NCBI RefSeq assembly: GCF_040654195.1
Contig: NZ_JBFAHM010000009.1
Coordinates: 62,001-126,000 of the forward strand
Source of the DNA: Hamadaea sp013361475
GTDB lineage: Bacteria > Actinomycetota > Actinomycetes > Mycobacteriales > Micromonosporaceae
DNA: 64,000 nucleotides
Direction of reading: 5' to 3'
A program made the position numbers and the translations under genes. The notes under the pieces were generated by a model, which ran no database searches, was not told the DNA's origin, and worked only from the letters and a program-made list of their open reading frames with translations. How positions within the stretch are numbered: position 1 is the first letter of the stretch; each line of letters begins with the position of its first letter. This document shows, in pieces, positions 34,074-43,257 of this stretch.

Positions 34074-37000
34074 TCAGGCGCGGGCGGTGGCGATCGCCCG
34101 GCTCAGCGCCTCGACGATGCGCGGCCCGCGCCGGGTGAAGCCCAGCCGCAGCATGGCCTCGTTGAGCACGTCGTCCTCGGTACGCAGCCGCCCGTCGCTC
34201 TCGATCCACCGGACGAGATCCACCAGGCTGGAGTGCGGATAGTCGCCGATCGGAAGCCCTGGCGTGAGCGACGGCGGCTCCCCCACCCGGGCCGGGGCGG
34301 CCGTGGGCTGCACGAGCGGGGCCAGCGACGGGTCCTCGATGCCGGCCAGCGTGTCCCGGTACGCCTCGACGGCGCGGGCGATCTCGGCGTCGCGACGGTG
34401 GAACCAGTCGGTCGACCAGATCCGGTGGAACCGCCAGCCGAGCCGTTCGAGGTGATCCGAGCGCAGCCGGTCGCGGTCGCGGGCGGTCGGCGACGAGTGG
34501 TAGGTCGCCCCGTCGGCCTCGATCGCGAGCACCATGCGGTTCGGGTCGTCGGGATGGGTGGCGGCGAAGTCGATGCGGTGGCCGCCGACGCCGTACTGCG
34601 GGACCAGGGGGATGCCGGCCTCGGTCAGCCGGGCCAGGACGTCGGCTTCGAACCCGTTCGCCGGTACGCCCCCGGTCACGCCGGGCGCGGCGCCGATGCC
34701 TTCGGCGTACTGGAGGTAGGCGCGCAGCAGGCGGGCGCCGTCGGCGCGCAGGCGCTGCGGGTCGAGGTCGTGCGCGGAGAACGAGGAGACCACTGTCATG
34801 CGGCGCTTCGCCCGGGTGATGGCGACGTTGAGCCGCCGCTGCCCGCCCTGCATGTTCAGCGGCCCGAACCGGTAGAGCATCCGCCCGTCGGAGCCGGGGC
34901 CGTAGCCGACGGACAGGATGACCGCGTCGCGTTCGTCGCCCTGCACTCGTTCGATGTTTTTGATGAAGAAGGGCTCGGCGCCCTTCTCGGTGAAGAACCG
35001 GTGCAGGTGCGATCGGGTGGCCAGCGCCCGTCGCAGCGCCGCGTCGATGCGGTCGGCGTGCTTGATGCCCATCGTGATGACGCCGAGCGACTCGTCGGGC
35101 CGGGTCTCGAAGTGTTCGAGGATCAGCTCGACGACCCGGTCCACCTCGGCCGACGCGCTCTCCAGCGCGACCTCGGAGGTGCGGCTGGTGTGCACGGGCG
35201 GCACGAGGACGTGGCGCAGCGTCGGCCCGGCCACCCCGCCGGGGAAGGTCACCAGTTCGTTGCCGTGCGGGGCGTAGATCTGGGCGTTGGAGAAGGCGAT
35301 CAGGCGCTCGTCGCGGCTGCGGTAGTGCCAGGCCAGGTGGGTGACCTGCGGCAGGGGCAGCACGGTGGAGAACGCCTGCAGCAACGACTCGACGTCGTCG
35401 GTGTACGCCTCTTCGTCCTGATCGGACAGTTCGGTCTCGCTGTCGACCTTGTCGAAGAACGCGGTCGGCGGCAGTTGGTGTTCGTCACCGGCGACGACGA
35501 GCTGGCGGCCGCGCATGACGGCGGTGATGCCGTCGACGGGCAGCACCTGGCTCGCCTCGTCGAAGATCACCACGTCGAACAGCCGCTGCGCGGGCAGCAC
35601 CTGGCTGACCAGCAGCGGGCTCATCGCCCAGCACGGCTTGATGGCGAGCAACGCGTGCGGCGCCTTCTCGAACAGGTGCCGGATCGGCAGATGCCGCGCC
35701 TTCTTGACCGCTTCGCGGCGGACCAGGTCCTGCTCGTCCTTATGCCCGTCCAGGACGGCCACCAGGTGCGCGGCGGCGGCGCGGCGTACGCGGGCCGGAG
35801 TCGTGGTGATGTGCTCGGCGTCGGCTGCCTGGAACTGCTCGGCCGCGGCGTGGAGCTGATCGCCGTCGAACCCGCGCAGCCGGGGGTCGTTGGCGCGGAT
35901 GTGGTCGAGCACGCTGGTCAGCCAGGCGTGGTCGAAGGCGCGTACCGCCAGCTCCGGCCCGGCTTGGCGGGCGGTGAGCTCGTCGAGCAGCCGGTCGGCC
36001 CGCCACTGCCGCAGCTCTGCGGCCAGCGCGTTGCGGCGGACCGCACGGTCGAGGCCGTGGGAGTCGGCGGCCAGCGCGTCGGCTTGCCAGTGCAGCTGAT
36101 CGAGGGCGGTGTCCGGCCGCATCACGGGCACGGCGGCCACGTCGCGCGCCGTGTCCTCCAGAGCGGAGGACGCCGCCTGCGTCACGGTGGATCCGCGCGG
36201 CGCGCGTCCGTCCACACTCGCCTCGCGCCACCGCCGGCTCACCTCGATGACGTCGGCCATCGCCTGGTGCAGCTCACGCTTCGAGGGTTTGCCCCGCAGC
36301 CATAGAGCGCTCGCGGCCTTGCGGGCGGCCCGCCGCTGCGACCAGCTCAAGCTCACCTGATGCGTACGCCGGAAGGCGCGGTCGCCGCTCGCCGCCCACC
36401 AGGTGTCGACCGGGCCGGAGAATACTTCGGGGCGCAGCCGGGCGAGCACCGATTCGGCGGCGGCGACGGTGGCGAGCATCGTGCGCGATTCGTCCAGGTT
36501 GGACGGTGGACGCAGGCCGCATTCGGCGGCGGCCTGGGCGACCAGCCGGCGCAGCTCGGGCAGGCGCCGCTGGGCCAATTCGGTCACCGTGTGCATCGCC
36601 GCCCGGGCCTGCGTCGGATCCGTCGTGGTGATGGCGTCCCAGGCTCCGGTCCGCAACGCCGGGTCGAACAACCCCAACCGGGCCGCCTCGGCGACGCCGT
36701 CGCGCAACCGGTCGGCTTGGTGCCGGTCCAAGGCCAGCAACCCTTCGGCGTACCATCTGGCTGGCGTGACCGCCTCCGGGCCGAGGCCGAGCAGACGAGC
36801 CTGCGCGTCGAAGACCGAGACGTCCCACGGCGCGTGCCGCCGGTGCATCGCGGTGTTGTGCGCGACCATCTGCTCGCGGCGCGCGACGAGCGTGGCGCCG
36901 AGGTCGGCGAGCTGCGGCTGGTGTTCCTCGGTGAGCCGCAGCAGCCGCGCGTGCAGCGATTCGGCCAGGTCACGGCGGCTGGTCGTGCCGCCGTGCAGGT

Positions 37001-38078
37001 TCTGCACCAGATCGTCGAGGCCGACCGCGCGCAGCCGGTCGACCACGGCGTCGATCGCGGCCCGTTTCTCGGCCACGAACAGTGCGGTCTGACCCCGTGC
37101 CGCGAGCGTGGCGATGAGGTTGGCGATGGTCTGCGACTTGCCCGTGCCCGGCGGCCCCTTGACCACCAGGTGCTGCCCGGCCACGACGGCGTTGATGGCG
37201 CGGCTCTGCGACGAGTCGGCGTCGAGCACGAGGTACTCGTCGCGCAACGGCATGGTGTCCGGCGCGGAGACCTCGACGCGCTCACCGCCGGCCAGTTCCC
37301 GGGCGGCCGAGGTGTCCCCGGCCAGCGCGGCGACCACGTCGCTGAGGGCGAGCAGGCCCGCCGACTGCTGGATGTCCTGCACCATCGGCAGTTTCTCGTA
37401 GACGAAGGTGCCCACGACGCGATCGGAGCCGACCGCGAACCCCGGTACGCGCAGCGCCAGCTTCGCCAGCGCTTCGAGGGCCTGCTCGGCCTCTTCCTCG
37501 GGCGACGCGCCTTCCGCGCCGATCAGCACCTCCTCCGCGGACACCTGTACGCCGAAGTCGTGCGCCAGCCGGTGCAGCAGCACCGGGTTGACCTCGGCGT
37601 CGCCGATCACGCGGAGGGTGAAGTCGGCCTCGATCGCCGAGGTCGCGGTGATCCGCAGCGGGTGCAGCAGCACTGGCGAGCGGGGCGAGCGATCGGCCTC
37701 GCGCCAGGTCGCCATGCCGACGGCGAGGTATCCGGCGTCCAGACCCCGCTCTTCCGACAGTTCCCGCATCTTCGTGCGGATCGTGCGGACGCGACGCATC
37801 GCGTCGGCGCGCGTGTCCGGCTCGCGGAACAGCTCCCCCACGGTCCGGGGCTGGCCGCCGAGCAGCGCGGTCACCGCCACCGGGTCGGCCTGGCCCAGAT
37901 TGAGCGTGCCGGACTTGAGATCGCGGTAGTAGATCAGCCGGTTCGCGCCGGACATGTCGATCAGCGAATCCGCCCATCGGCGGGCGGTCAGCCGGATCCG
38001 CCGGGCACGAGGCGTCTCCCCCGGCTGATCTGGCGAGGTCAGCGGGTCGATCGGATCGAGCGGCGCGTCCGGCGGCAC
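34074..38078 (-). CDS. DUF4011-helicase-Vsr protein (Hhe-like)
   Basis: A protein of about 1334 residues. The N-terminal DUF4011-like region contains RWADSLIDMSGANRLIYYRD. An SF1 helicase follows, with Walker A GPPGTGKS (about 306-313), Walker B VVIFDEASQVLP (about 838), VVAGDEHQLPPTAF and RLNVAITRAKRRMTVV. The C-terminal Vsr/DUF559-type nuclease domain has HRIDFA, VLAIEADGATYHSS and LGWRFHRIWSTDW (about 1140-1235). The same order is found in Hhe, a reported single-gene antiviral system (established for other bacteria). The start is GTG; another GTG 30 bases upstream is possible. It is the third gene of an operon behind methyltransferase-like and glycosyltransferase-like genes. Confidence 0.88.
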   Translation of the reverse strand: MPPDAPLDPIDPLTSPDQPGETPRARRIRLTARRWADSLIDMSGANRLIYYRDLKSGTLNLGQADPVAVTALLGGQPRTVGELFREPDTRADAMRRVRTIRTKMRELSEERGLDAGYLAVGMATWREADRSPRSPVLLHPLRITATSAIEADFTLRVIGDAEVNPVLLHRLAHDFGVQVSAEEVLIGAEGASPEEEAEQALEALAKLALRVPGFAVGSDRVVGTFVYEKLPMVQDIQQSAGLLALSDVVAALAGDTSAARELAGGERVEVSAPDTMPLRDEYLVLDADSSQSRAINAVVAGQHLVVKGPPGTGKSQTIANLIATLAARGQTALFVAEKRAAIDAVVDRLRAVGLDDLVQNLHGGTTSRRDLAESLHARLLRLTEEHQPQLADLGATLVARREQMVAHNTAMHRRHAPWDVSVFDAQARLLGLGPEAVTPARWYAEGLLALDRHQADRLRDGVAEAARLGLFDPALRTGAWDAITTTDPTQARAAMHTVTELAQRRLPELRRLVAQAAAECGLRPPSNLDESRTMLATVAAAESVLARLRPEVFSGPVDTWWAASGDRAFRRTHQVSLSWSQRRAARKAASALWLRGKPSKRELHQAMADVIEVSRRWREASVDGRAPRGSTVTQAASSALEDTARDVAAVPVMRPDTALDQLHWQADALAADSHGLDRAVRRNALAAELRQWRADRLLDELTARQAGPELAVRAFDHAWLTSVLDHIRANDPRLRGFDGDQLHAAAEQFQAADAEHITTTPARVRRAAAAHLVAVLDGHKDEQDLVRREAVKKARHLPIRHLFEKAPHALLAIKPCWAMSPLLVSQVLPAQRLFDVVIFDEASQVLPVDGITAVMRGRQLVVAGDEHQLPPTAFFDKVDSETELSDQDEEAYTDDVESLLQAFSTVLPLPQVTHLAWHYRSRDERLIAFSNAQIYAPHGNELVTFPGGVAGPTLRHVLVPPVHTSRTSEVALESASAEVDRVVELILEHFETRPDESLGVITMGIKHADRIDAALRRALATRSHLHRFFTEKGAEPFFIKNIERVQGDERDAVILSVGYGPGSDGRMLYRFGPLNMQGGQRRLNVAITRAKRRMTVVSSFSAHDLDPQRLRADGARLLRAYLQYAEGIGAAPGVTGGVPANGFEADVLARLTEAGIPLVPQYGVGGHRIDFAATHPDDPNRMVLAIEADGATYHSSPTARDRDRLRSDHLERLGWRFHRIWSTDWFHRRDAEIARAVEAYRDTLAGIEDPSLAPLVQPTAAPARVGEPPSLTPGLPIGDYPHSSLVDLVRWIESDGRLRTEDDVLNEAMLRLGFTRRGPRIVEALSRAIATARA

Positions 38079-38143
38079 CTGTCGATTCTGCCACGGCCCG
38101 TCCAGCACACCTGCGCTCTTACCCGGAGTGCGGCGGTCGTGAA

Positions 38144-40096
38144 TCACGCCTCCGCGACGATGGCACTTTCCGTCTCGTCGGCCGGCGTCGTCCGGGGCCG
38201 GGGCGGAGTCGGCTCGAAGTCGATGCCCTCGACGCGTACGCGCAGGCGGCGGTAGGGCGTGCCGGCGGCGGCCTCCTCCGTGCGGCAGGCCGAGCACACC
38301 TTCGGCGCGGGCGGCTTCTCCTCGGTCCGCCGCCGATGCGCCACCTTCCCCCGAACCTTCTTGTACGCCTTCCGGGCGATCTCCACCATGTGCTCCGGCC
38401 CGGTCAGCTGATGCCGCTGGATCTGCAGGTCGAGTCTGCTCAACGTGGAGTCCCGGGAGATCAGGATCTTCTCCAGCCAGGCCGCGTTCTCGCGCGCGTG
38501 CTGCAGCAGATGGTTCTGCCGCCACAAGACGTCGACCAGCGCCCGATAACCCGCCACGTCCGGCATCGGCCGCAGGTGCGCGCCCAGCTCCTTGCGGGTG
38601 CGTACGGGGTCGGGGTCGCCTTGGACGGTCCGGACGGCGATCTCCAGATCGAGGGCGGCGTCGAGGTCGCCCGGCCCGGGGACTGCGTCCACGACCGCGC
38701 CCAGGACGGCGGTCAACTCGGTGGCGTCGAAGGTGAGCGGGTACGGGTGCGGCCGGTTGCGCGTGATCAGCGTGGACGCGAAGTCCCACAGCGACCGATG
38801 CAGCGCCACCCTCACCGGGACGGGTGCGACCGGCTCCCAGCGGACGAGATCGGGGTGCAGCTCGTCGCCGTCGTCGCAGACAGTGCCGAAGGTGGCCAGC
38901 CCCACCGGGCCGGTCAGCCGACCGTCCACGGCGCAGCCGTCGAGCCAGGCCGCGTACCGGCGCAACTCCGCGCGCAGGCCCGGCAGGTCGGCGGCGGCGC
39001 ACAGCCGGAGCAGCCGCTCGGCCACCGTCGGCCCGGACGGCAGCCGCCACTCGACCGTCTCTCGCAGTCCGCCGGCCTCCCGGGGTTCTCCGCGTACTTC
39101 GTCGATTGTGGACACGAGCTGGCCGCCTTCGCCGGAGAACACCAGCTCGTGCTGCTTCACCGCACCGGCGCTCCGGCTCACGATCACGAGCCACCCGGCG
39201 GCCAGCGTCTCCTCCGCGGCGGCGTACGCCATCTTCGTGACCAGCTCGCGTGGATCGTCCAGCACCTCCCGGCCCCGATACGCCTCCGTGAACGCCTGCG
39301 TCAGCAGCGGGCGCAAGCCGTCCCGCACCCCGGACGCAGGGTCGGCCAGCACCGGCCGCCCGACCAGCACGTGCGGCCGCTGGGGGGTCGGGAAGACGGC
39401 GTACCCGGCGTGGGTCGACAACCCATGACCGTCGAACGCGGTGGTGAGCGCGCTCATCGAGGCGGGCAGCCGCGGCTCGTACGCCTCCGGCAGGTACCAC
39501 GCCTCGTCGGCGGTGTACTCACGTCCCGGCACGAGGTCGACCGCGCGATGCGCCCCGAGCGGATTCTCGTGCAGCACCACCAGTACGCCCTCGTCCGCGA
39601 CCAGCGACGCCAGCAGCGCCACGAGGTCCCGGCGGGGTTCGTCGTCTTCCGCCGAGGTCAGCCGCCCGAATCCGTCCAGCGCCAGGACCAGGTCGAATCG
39701 ATCGCCGAGAACCTCCAGCGATCCACACACGACGTCGACCCCCGGCAGGTCGTGCGTGAGCCGCCCCGCGTCCTCGACCGAACGGATCAGCCAGGTGACG
39801 ACGGCCCCGGCCGCCTGCACCGACCGGACCAGGCCGACATCGTGCGGCCCGGCCACCAGTACGCGACTCCCCGCCACGACGAGATCGGCGACGACCGCCG
39901 ACACCGAAGGGCTCGCCACGATCGACGCCGGATCCCGCCAGTCCGTCCACGACCACATGCCGGTCCCCTTGCCGCTGTTCCTCGCCGCGCTCGTTCCGGC
40001 GTTCCTGATGGCGCTCGTTCCGGCGTTCCTGACGGCGCTCGTTCCGGCGTTCTTGCGGGTGGTTTCGCCGATCCGTGCGGCAGCCAGCTCAGACAT
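38144..40096 (-). CDS. Rossmann/methyltransferase-like protein with an N-terminal peptide repeat
   Basis: A 650-residue protein. The first 45 residues include tandem copies of NAGTSAxR. Residues about 50-200 look like a Rossmann fold with SAM-methyltransferase layout (SRVLVAGPHDVGLVRSVQAA, DRFDLVLALDGFGRL), but the Gly-rich SAM motif is poor. The middle and C-terminal parts are helical and charged, with a CSACR pair near the end. The ATG overlaps the previous stop by 8 bases and its own stop lies 65 bases before the helicase gene. It may modify a cell-surface or nucleic-acid substrate together with its neighbours. Confidence 0.65.
   Translation of the reverse strand: MSELAAARIGETTRKNAGTSAVRNAGTSAIRNAGTSAARNSGKGTGMWSWTDWRDPASIVASPSVSAVVADLVVAGSRVLVAGPHDVGLVRSVQAAGAVVTWLIRSVEDAGRLTHDLPGVDVVCGSLEVLGDRFDLVLALDGFGRLTSAEDDEPRRDLVALLASLVADEGVLVVLHENPLGAHRAVDLVPGREYTADEAWYLPEAYEPRLPASMSALTTAFDGHGLSTHAGYAVFPTPQRPHVLVGRPVLADPASGVRDGLRPLLTQAFTEAYRGREVLDDPRELVTKMAYAAAEETLAAGWLVIVSRSAGAVKQHELVFSGEGGQLVSTIDEVRGEPREAGGLRETVEWRLPSGPTVAERLLRLCAAADLPGLRAELRRYAAWLDGCAVDGRLTGPVGLATFGTVCDDGDELHPDLVRWEPVAPVPVRVALHRSLWDFASTLITRNRPHPYPLTFDATELTAVLGAVVDAVPGPGDLDAALDLEIAVRTVQGDPDPVRTRKELGAHLRPMPDVAGYRALVDVLWRQNHLLQHARENAAWLEKILISRDSTLSRLDLQIQRHQLTGPEHMVEIARKAYKKVRGKVAHRRRTEEKPPAPKVCSACRTEEAAAGTPYRRLRVRVEGIDFEPTPPRPRTTPADETESAIVAEA
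39977..40059. repeat. 24-bp tandem repeat in a coding region
   Basis: Three full and one partial copies of a unit starting GTTCCTGATGGCGCTCGTTC encode the NAGTSAxR peptide repeat near the N-terminus of the methyltransferase-like protein. Because the unit is 8 codons, copy-number change would keep the frame. Confidence 0.8.
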
Positions 40097-41036
40097 GCAC
40101 GGCTCCTCTCGCGTCCTCGATGACGGCCTGCTCGGCGGCGATCCGCGCGCCCGCGCCCTCCCCGTTGGCGCGGCCCAGCCCAGCCCGACCGGCGGCGGCG
40201 TGCGCCTCGGCCCAGGTCTCCTGCCAGCCGAACAGAACCCGCAACTCGGCCGGTCCGGCGAGCAGATCCGCCCCCAGCTCCTGACGGGCAAGCGCCCGGC
40301 ACTCGGCCAGATCGGTCTGGCGGCCGTGCAGCGCCGACCACTGCGAACTGATCCGGGGATAGCCGCCGAAGGTCGGGTCCGCGTTCTCCAGCACCATCGG
40401 ATCGCCGTAGACGGCCGCCTCGCACCCGGCGAGCAGCCCGTACCAGATCGCACTGGTCAGCCGGTTCGACGCGACCCGGCGATGCCGCCGCAGCTCGGCG
40501 AGCTGGCGTACGAGGAACTCCCGGTCCTGGCCGCGCCACCAGAAACCACGCCGGCCATGGCAGATGACCCGGAACCCGGCGTCGGCGTAGACCGCCCGGA
40601 TCGCCGGCTGCTGGTGCTCGTTCCAATAGAGGCAGACGGTGACCAGACCCTGCTCGGTCTCGGCGATCTCCCGGGCGAGCCGCCGGTGATCGCCGAGGAT
40701 CTGCTGGCCCTCCCAGCCGTGGAACGGGTAGAAGATCGTCCCGGCCCGCTCCGGCTCCGCCTGGAGGTGCGACTCCATCTGCAGCAGGTACGCGAACGGC
40801 GCGCCGATCGCCACGACATCGCGACGGCCCTGCGACCAGGCACGGCGGCGCGTCCGCTCCGACCACACGAACAGCGAGCTGCCGTGGACGAACGGTACGC
40901 CGGGCGCCAGCCCGTCGCCGATGTTCCAGCCGTGTTGGAGGTAGCCGTCGATGCGCTGCGGATGGTCCGGGTCCGGCATGTCGCAGTAGCGAGCCAGCAC
41001 GAACGTATGGCCATAGAACTGGTTGGCGTGGTGCAT
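40089..41036 (-). CDS. glycosyltransferase-like protein, first gene of the helicase operon
   Basis: A 315-residue soluble protein without a signal peptide. It shows GYLQHGWNIGDG, VAIGAPFAYLL and YGLLAGCEAAVYGDP, recalling GT-B-like enzymes of capsule and polysaccharide synthesis that end in a Gly-rich nucleotide-sugar site. The similarity is loose and the call is tentative. It starts the operon leading to the methyltransferase-like and DUF4011-helicase-Vsr genes. The region upstream (about 240 bases) holds no gene. Confidence 0.5.
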   Translation of the reverse strand: MHHANQFYGHTFVLARYCDMPDPDHPQRIDGYLQHGWNIGDGLAPGVPFVHGSSLFVWSERTRRRAWSQGRRDVVAIGAPFAYLLQMESHLQAEPERAGTIFYPFHGWEGQQILGDHRRLAREIAETEQGLVTVCLYWNEHQQPAIRAVYADAGFRVICHGRRGFWWRGQDREFLVRQLAELRRHRRVASNRLTSAIWYGLLAGCEAAVYGDPMVLENADPTFGGYPRISSQWSALHGRQTDLAECRALARQELGADLLAGPAELRVLFGWQETWAEAHAAAGRAGLGRANGEGAGARIAAEQAVIEDARGAVHV

Positions 41037-41275
41037 GTCGTCTTGCGGTTCCCTACGCGCTGGTCAGATTCGTCCCGCCGGGCACAGTCGAAAGCCGCCG
41101 ACAGCGGCGCACTCCCCCGACTCTAAAACCGACAGAACACTCTTTTGCGGTGAAACGCCGAAAGCGCCGCGTAGGTAGTGAAGCCATGCCTCTGTCGTAG
41201 TACGCCCCGCTCCGAATCCCGCCAAGATCGCCTGTGCCACCGCTGTACCCGGCGTACGTCCCGCTCTTCAGCGCG

Positions 41276-41683
41276 TCAAGGCAGGGCGACGATGGCCTCC
41301 ACCTCGACCAGGAACTCGGGCCGGAACAAGCCCGCGACCTGCACCAACGAGCTGGCCGGGTTGGGCCGGTCCCCGAGCGACGGCCGGATCATCCGATCCC
41401 GGACGTCCCGGATGATCTGCACCTGCGACGCGTCGACAAGGAACCAGGTGAGTTTGACGACGTCGGGCCAGTCGGCGCCCAGCGACACCAGGATCCGCTG
41501 GAGATTGGCCAGCGACTGCTCGGTCTGCGCCGCGAGATCGCCCGGCCCGACGAGCTGACCGGCGGCGTCGAGGGCGACCTGGCCGGACACGAACGCCAGC
41601 TGACCGGTCGTGGTGACGGCGTGCGCGAAGCCGAAGCCGGGCGAGTTGCCGGGCACCTCGGTGAGACGATCCACGATAGGCAT
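41276..41683 (-). CDS. RidA/YjgF family protein
   Basis: A 135-residue Rid protein (chorismate-mutase-like fold, trimeric) with family segments GQLAFVSGQVALDAAGQLVG, QTEQSLANLQRIL and FLVEVEAIVAL. In archetypal RidA an Arg lies in the PAR motif before the last strand; here it reads NPASSLVQV, so the 2-aminoacrylate deaminase role is doubtful. TAGGCT upstream at leaderless spacing sets the start. It is divergent from arfB with 45 bases between starts. Confidence 0.88.
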   Translation of the reverse strand: MPIVDRLTEVPGNSPGFGFAHAVTTTGQLAFVSGQVALDAAGQLVGPGDLAAQTEQSLANLQRILVSLGADWPDVVKLTWFLVDASQVQIIRDVRDRMIRPSLGDRPNPASSLVQVAGLFRPEFLVEVEAIVALP

Positions 41684-41728
41684 GATCCCCAGCCTAGCGA
41701 TCTTCGCGCTGGGTGAGATGCTGGGATC

Positions 41729-42154
41729 ATGGCCGGTACGCTGATCGTCCAGCCCGGCGTCGAAATCCCCGAGGCCGAGCTGAGCTGGCGCTTCTCCCGT
41801 TCGAGTGGGCCGGGCGGGCAGGGCGTGAACACCGCCGACTCCCGGGTCGAGCTGTCCTGGGACCTGGCCGCCTCCGAGGCGCTGCCCGACGCGCTGAAAG
41901 CGCGGGCGCTGAACCGCCTCGCCGGCCGGCTGGTCGACGGCATCCTGACCGTCGCGGCCTCCGAACACCGGGCGCAACTGCGTAACCGCATGGCCGCGCA
42001 GACTCGACTCGCCGCCCTCGTTCGCGAGGCGATCGCTCCCCCGCCCAAGGCTCGCCGGGCCACCCGGCCGACGAAGGGATCAGTGGAACGCCGCATCGCC
42101 GCGAAGAAGCGCCGCTCGGACGTCAAGCAGAACCGCCGCCGCGACCTCGACTGA
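41729..42154 (+). CDS. arfB: peptidyl-tRNA hydrolase ArfB (ribosome rescue)
   Basis: A 141-residue protein with the release-factor GGQ loop (SRSSGPGGQGVNTADSRVEL) and a long basic C-terminal tail (ERRIAAKKRRSDVKQNRRRD) that enters the mRNA channel. It frees ribosomes stalled without a stop codon. A -10-like box (GATGCT) lies about 7 bases before the ATG, suggesting a leaderless transcript. Confidence 0.93.
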   Translation: MAGTLIVQPGVEIPEAELSWRFSRSSGPGGQGVNTADSRVELSWDLAASEALPDALKARALNRLAGRLVDGILTVAASEHRAQLRNRMAAQTRLAALVREAIAPPPKARRATRPTKGSVERRIAAKKRRSDVKQNRRRDLD

Positions 42155-42246
42155 CCCTCACCACTCCGATGCTTGACCAGGCGGCGGTAGGTTGTTCGTT
42201 GCGACCGTCCCGGCCAGCACGCCGATGATCGGCTTGGAATCGCTCT

Positions 42247-42564
42247 TTATGAAGCGCCATAGAGATGGCGAATTGCAGCTCGCATCGCCACAGTGCTGAT
42301 CTCGCCGCGCGCCCAGCGCTCTGTGACAGCCTGGACGGCGGCGCTCACAGTCTGACCGTCGGTATGCACCGAGCTGGCAGCTTGCGCCAGCGATCGGAAG
42401 CGCTCCATGGTCAATTCGTCAAAGACCTCAATCGGCACCAACACTGCTTCGGTCTTGCGGTGCGTGCCGATTCCGACCGGTGCGCGGTCGCCGCGGCGAA
42501 AGCGTGCGAGCACCGACGGCAGTAGCTCACGCGCTTCCTGTACGGAAAGAGTCTCGATCAGCAC
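42247..42564 (-). CDS. Phd/YefM-like antitoxin, apparently orphan
   Basis: This 105-residue protein starts at a GTG. The N-terminal half looks like a prevent-host-death antitoxin (LSVQEARELLPSVLARFRRG, then APVGIGTHRKTEAVLVPIEV). The C-terminal half is helical. No toxin gene flanks it: one neighbour is arfB and the other the HAD hydrolase. It may be a remnant pair or a stand-alone regulator. Confidence 0.6.
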   Translation of the reverse strand: MLIETLSVQEARELLPSVLARFRRGDRAPVGIGTHRKTEAVLVPIEVFDELTMERFRSLAQAASSVHTDGQTVSAAVQAVTERWARGEISTVAMRAAIRHLYGAS

Positions 42565-42616
42565 GGAGCAAGTGTGCCCGGATGTGCACGCGTTTGCTCG
42601 GGCTACGCTGTCTCCG

Positions 42617-42661
42617 ATGGATCTTGCCAACACCGGAACTCACCTGAAACGGGTTGCTTGA
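42617..42661 (+). CDS. 14-residue leader peptide coupled to the HAD gene
   Basis: MDLANTGTHLKRVA starts 7 bases after TACGCT and its TGA overlaps the ATG of the HAD gene (TGATG). It would bring ribosomes to a gene that has no Shine-Dalgarno of its own. It is short, so chance cannot be excluded. Confidence 0.4.
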   Translation: MDLANTGTHLKRVA

Positions 42662-43257
42662 TGATCGAGGTGCTGCTGTTCGACCTGTTCGGGGTGATCG
42701 CCCGGCCGCAGTCGGAGGCGGGCCGGCGGCGGCTTGAGGCGCTGGCCGGGGTGCCCGCCGACGCGTTCTGGGCGGCGTACTGGGGTTTGCGTGAGCCGTA
42801 TGACCGGGGCGAGGTCGATGGGCGGGCGTACTGGGATCAGGTGGGCGTGACGCTGGGCCGGTCGCTCGACGCCGAGGCGCTCATCGCCGCCGACGTCGCC
42901 AGCTGGGCGGCGCTCGACGACGAGGTGGTCCGGTTCGTCGGGCGGATCGACGGGCCACGGCTGGCCCTGCTGTCCAACATTCCCGAGGAACACGCCGTCC
43001 ACCACGAGGTTCGCCTGCCACGCCTGGATCTGGTCGCGTTCTCCTGCCGTATCGGCCACGCCAAGCCGGAGCCGGCCGCGTTCGGCTGGTGCCTCGATCA
43101 GCTCCAGGTCGACGCGGCCAAGGTGCTGTTCGTCGACGACACGCCCGCCAACATCGACGTCGCGGCGGCGCTGGGCTTCCAGACCCATCGGTTCACCGGA
43201 TTGGCCGCGCTACGCGAGACGCTCCAGCCACTCGTGTCCATCATGGACGAGGCGTAG
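42661..43257 (+). CDS. HAD-IA family hydrolase
   Basis: A 198-residue protein with the HAD motifs LLFDLFGVIA (motif I), LALLSNIP (II), IGHAKPEPAAF (III, Lys) and LFVDDTPANIDVA (IV). Motif I reads D-L-F-G; the second Asp of the phosphatase DxD is absent, as in many HAD-IA relatives of epoxide hydrolase type. The substrate is unknown. Its 3' end overlaps the convergent nucleotidyltransferase gene by 48 bases. Confidence 0.88.
   Translation: MIEVLLFDLFGVIARPQSEAGRRRLEALAGVPADAFWAAYWGLREPYDRGEVDGRAYWDQVGVTLGRSLDAEALIAADVASWAALDDEVVRFVGRIDGPRLALLSNIPEEHAVHHEVRLPRLDLVAFSCRIGHAKPEPAAFGWCLDQLQVDAAKVLFVDDTPANIDVAAALGFQTHRFTGLAALRETLQPLVSIMDEA

Noticed and set aside
34233..38255. Two long open frames (690 and 631 residues) on the plus strand
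   Set aside because: Both are antisense shadows of the helicase gene, low in complexity and without motifs.
38079..39500. N-terminal extension of the helicase frame by about 474 residues
   Set aside because: The extension overlaps the methyltransferase-like gene, which has coherent protein sequence; the extension is Arg/Gly/Ala-rich and not protein-like.
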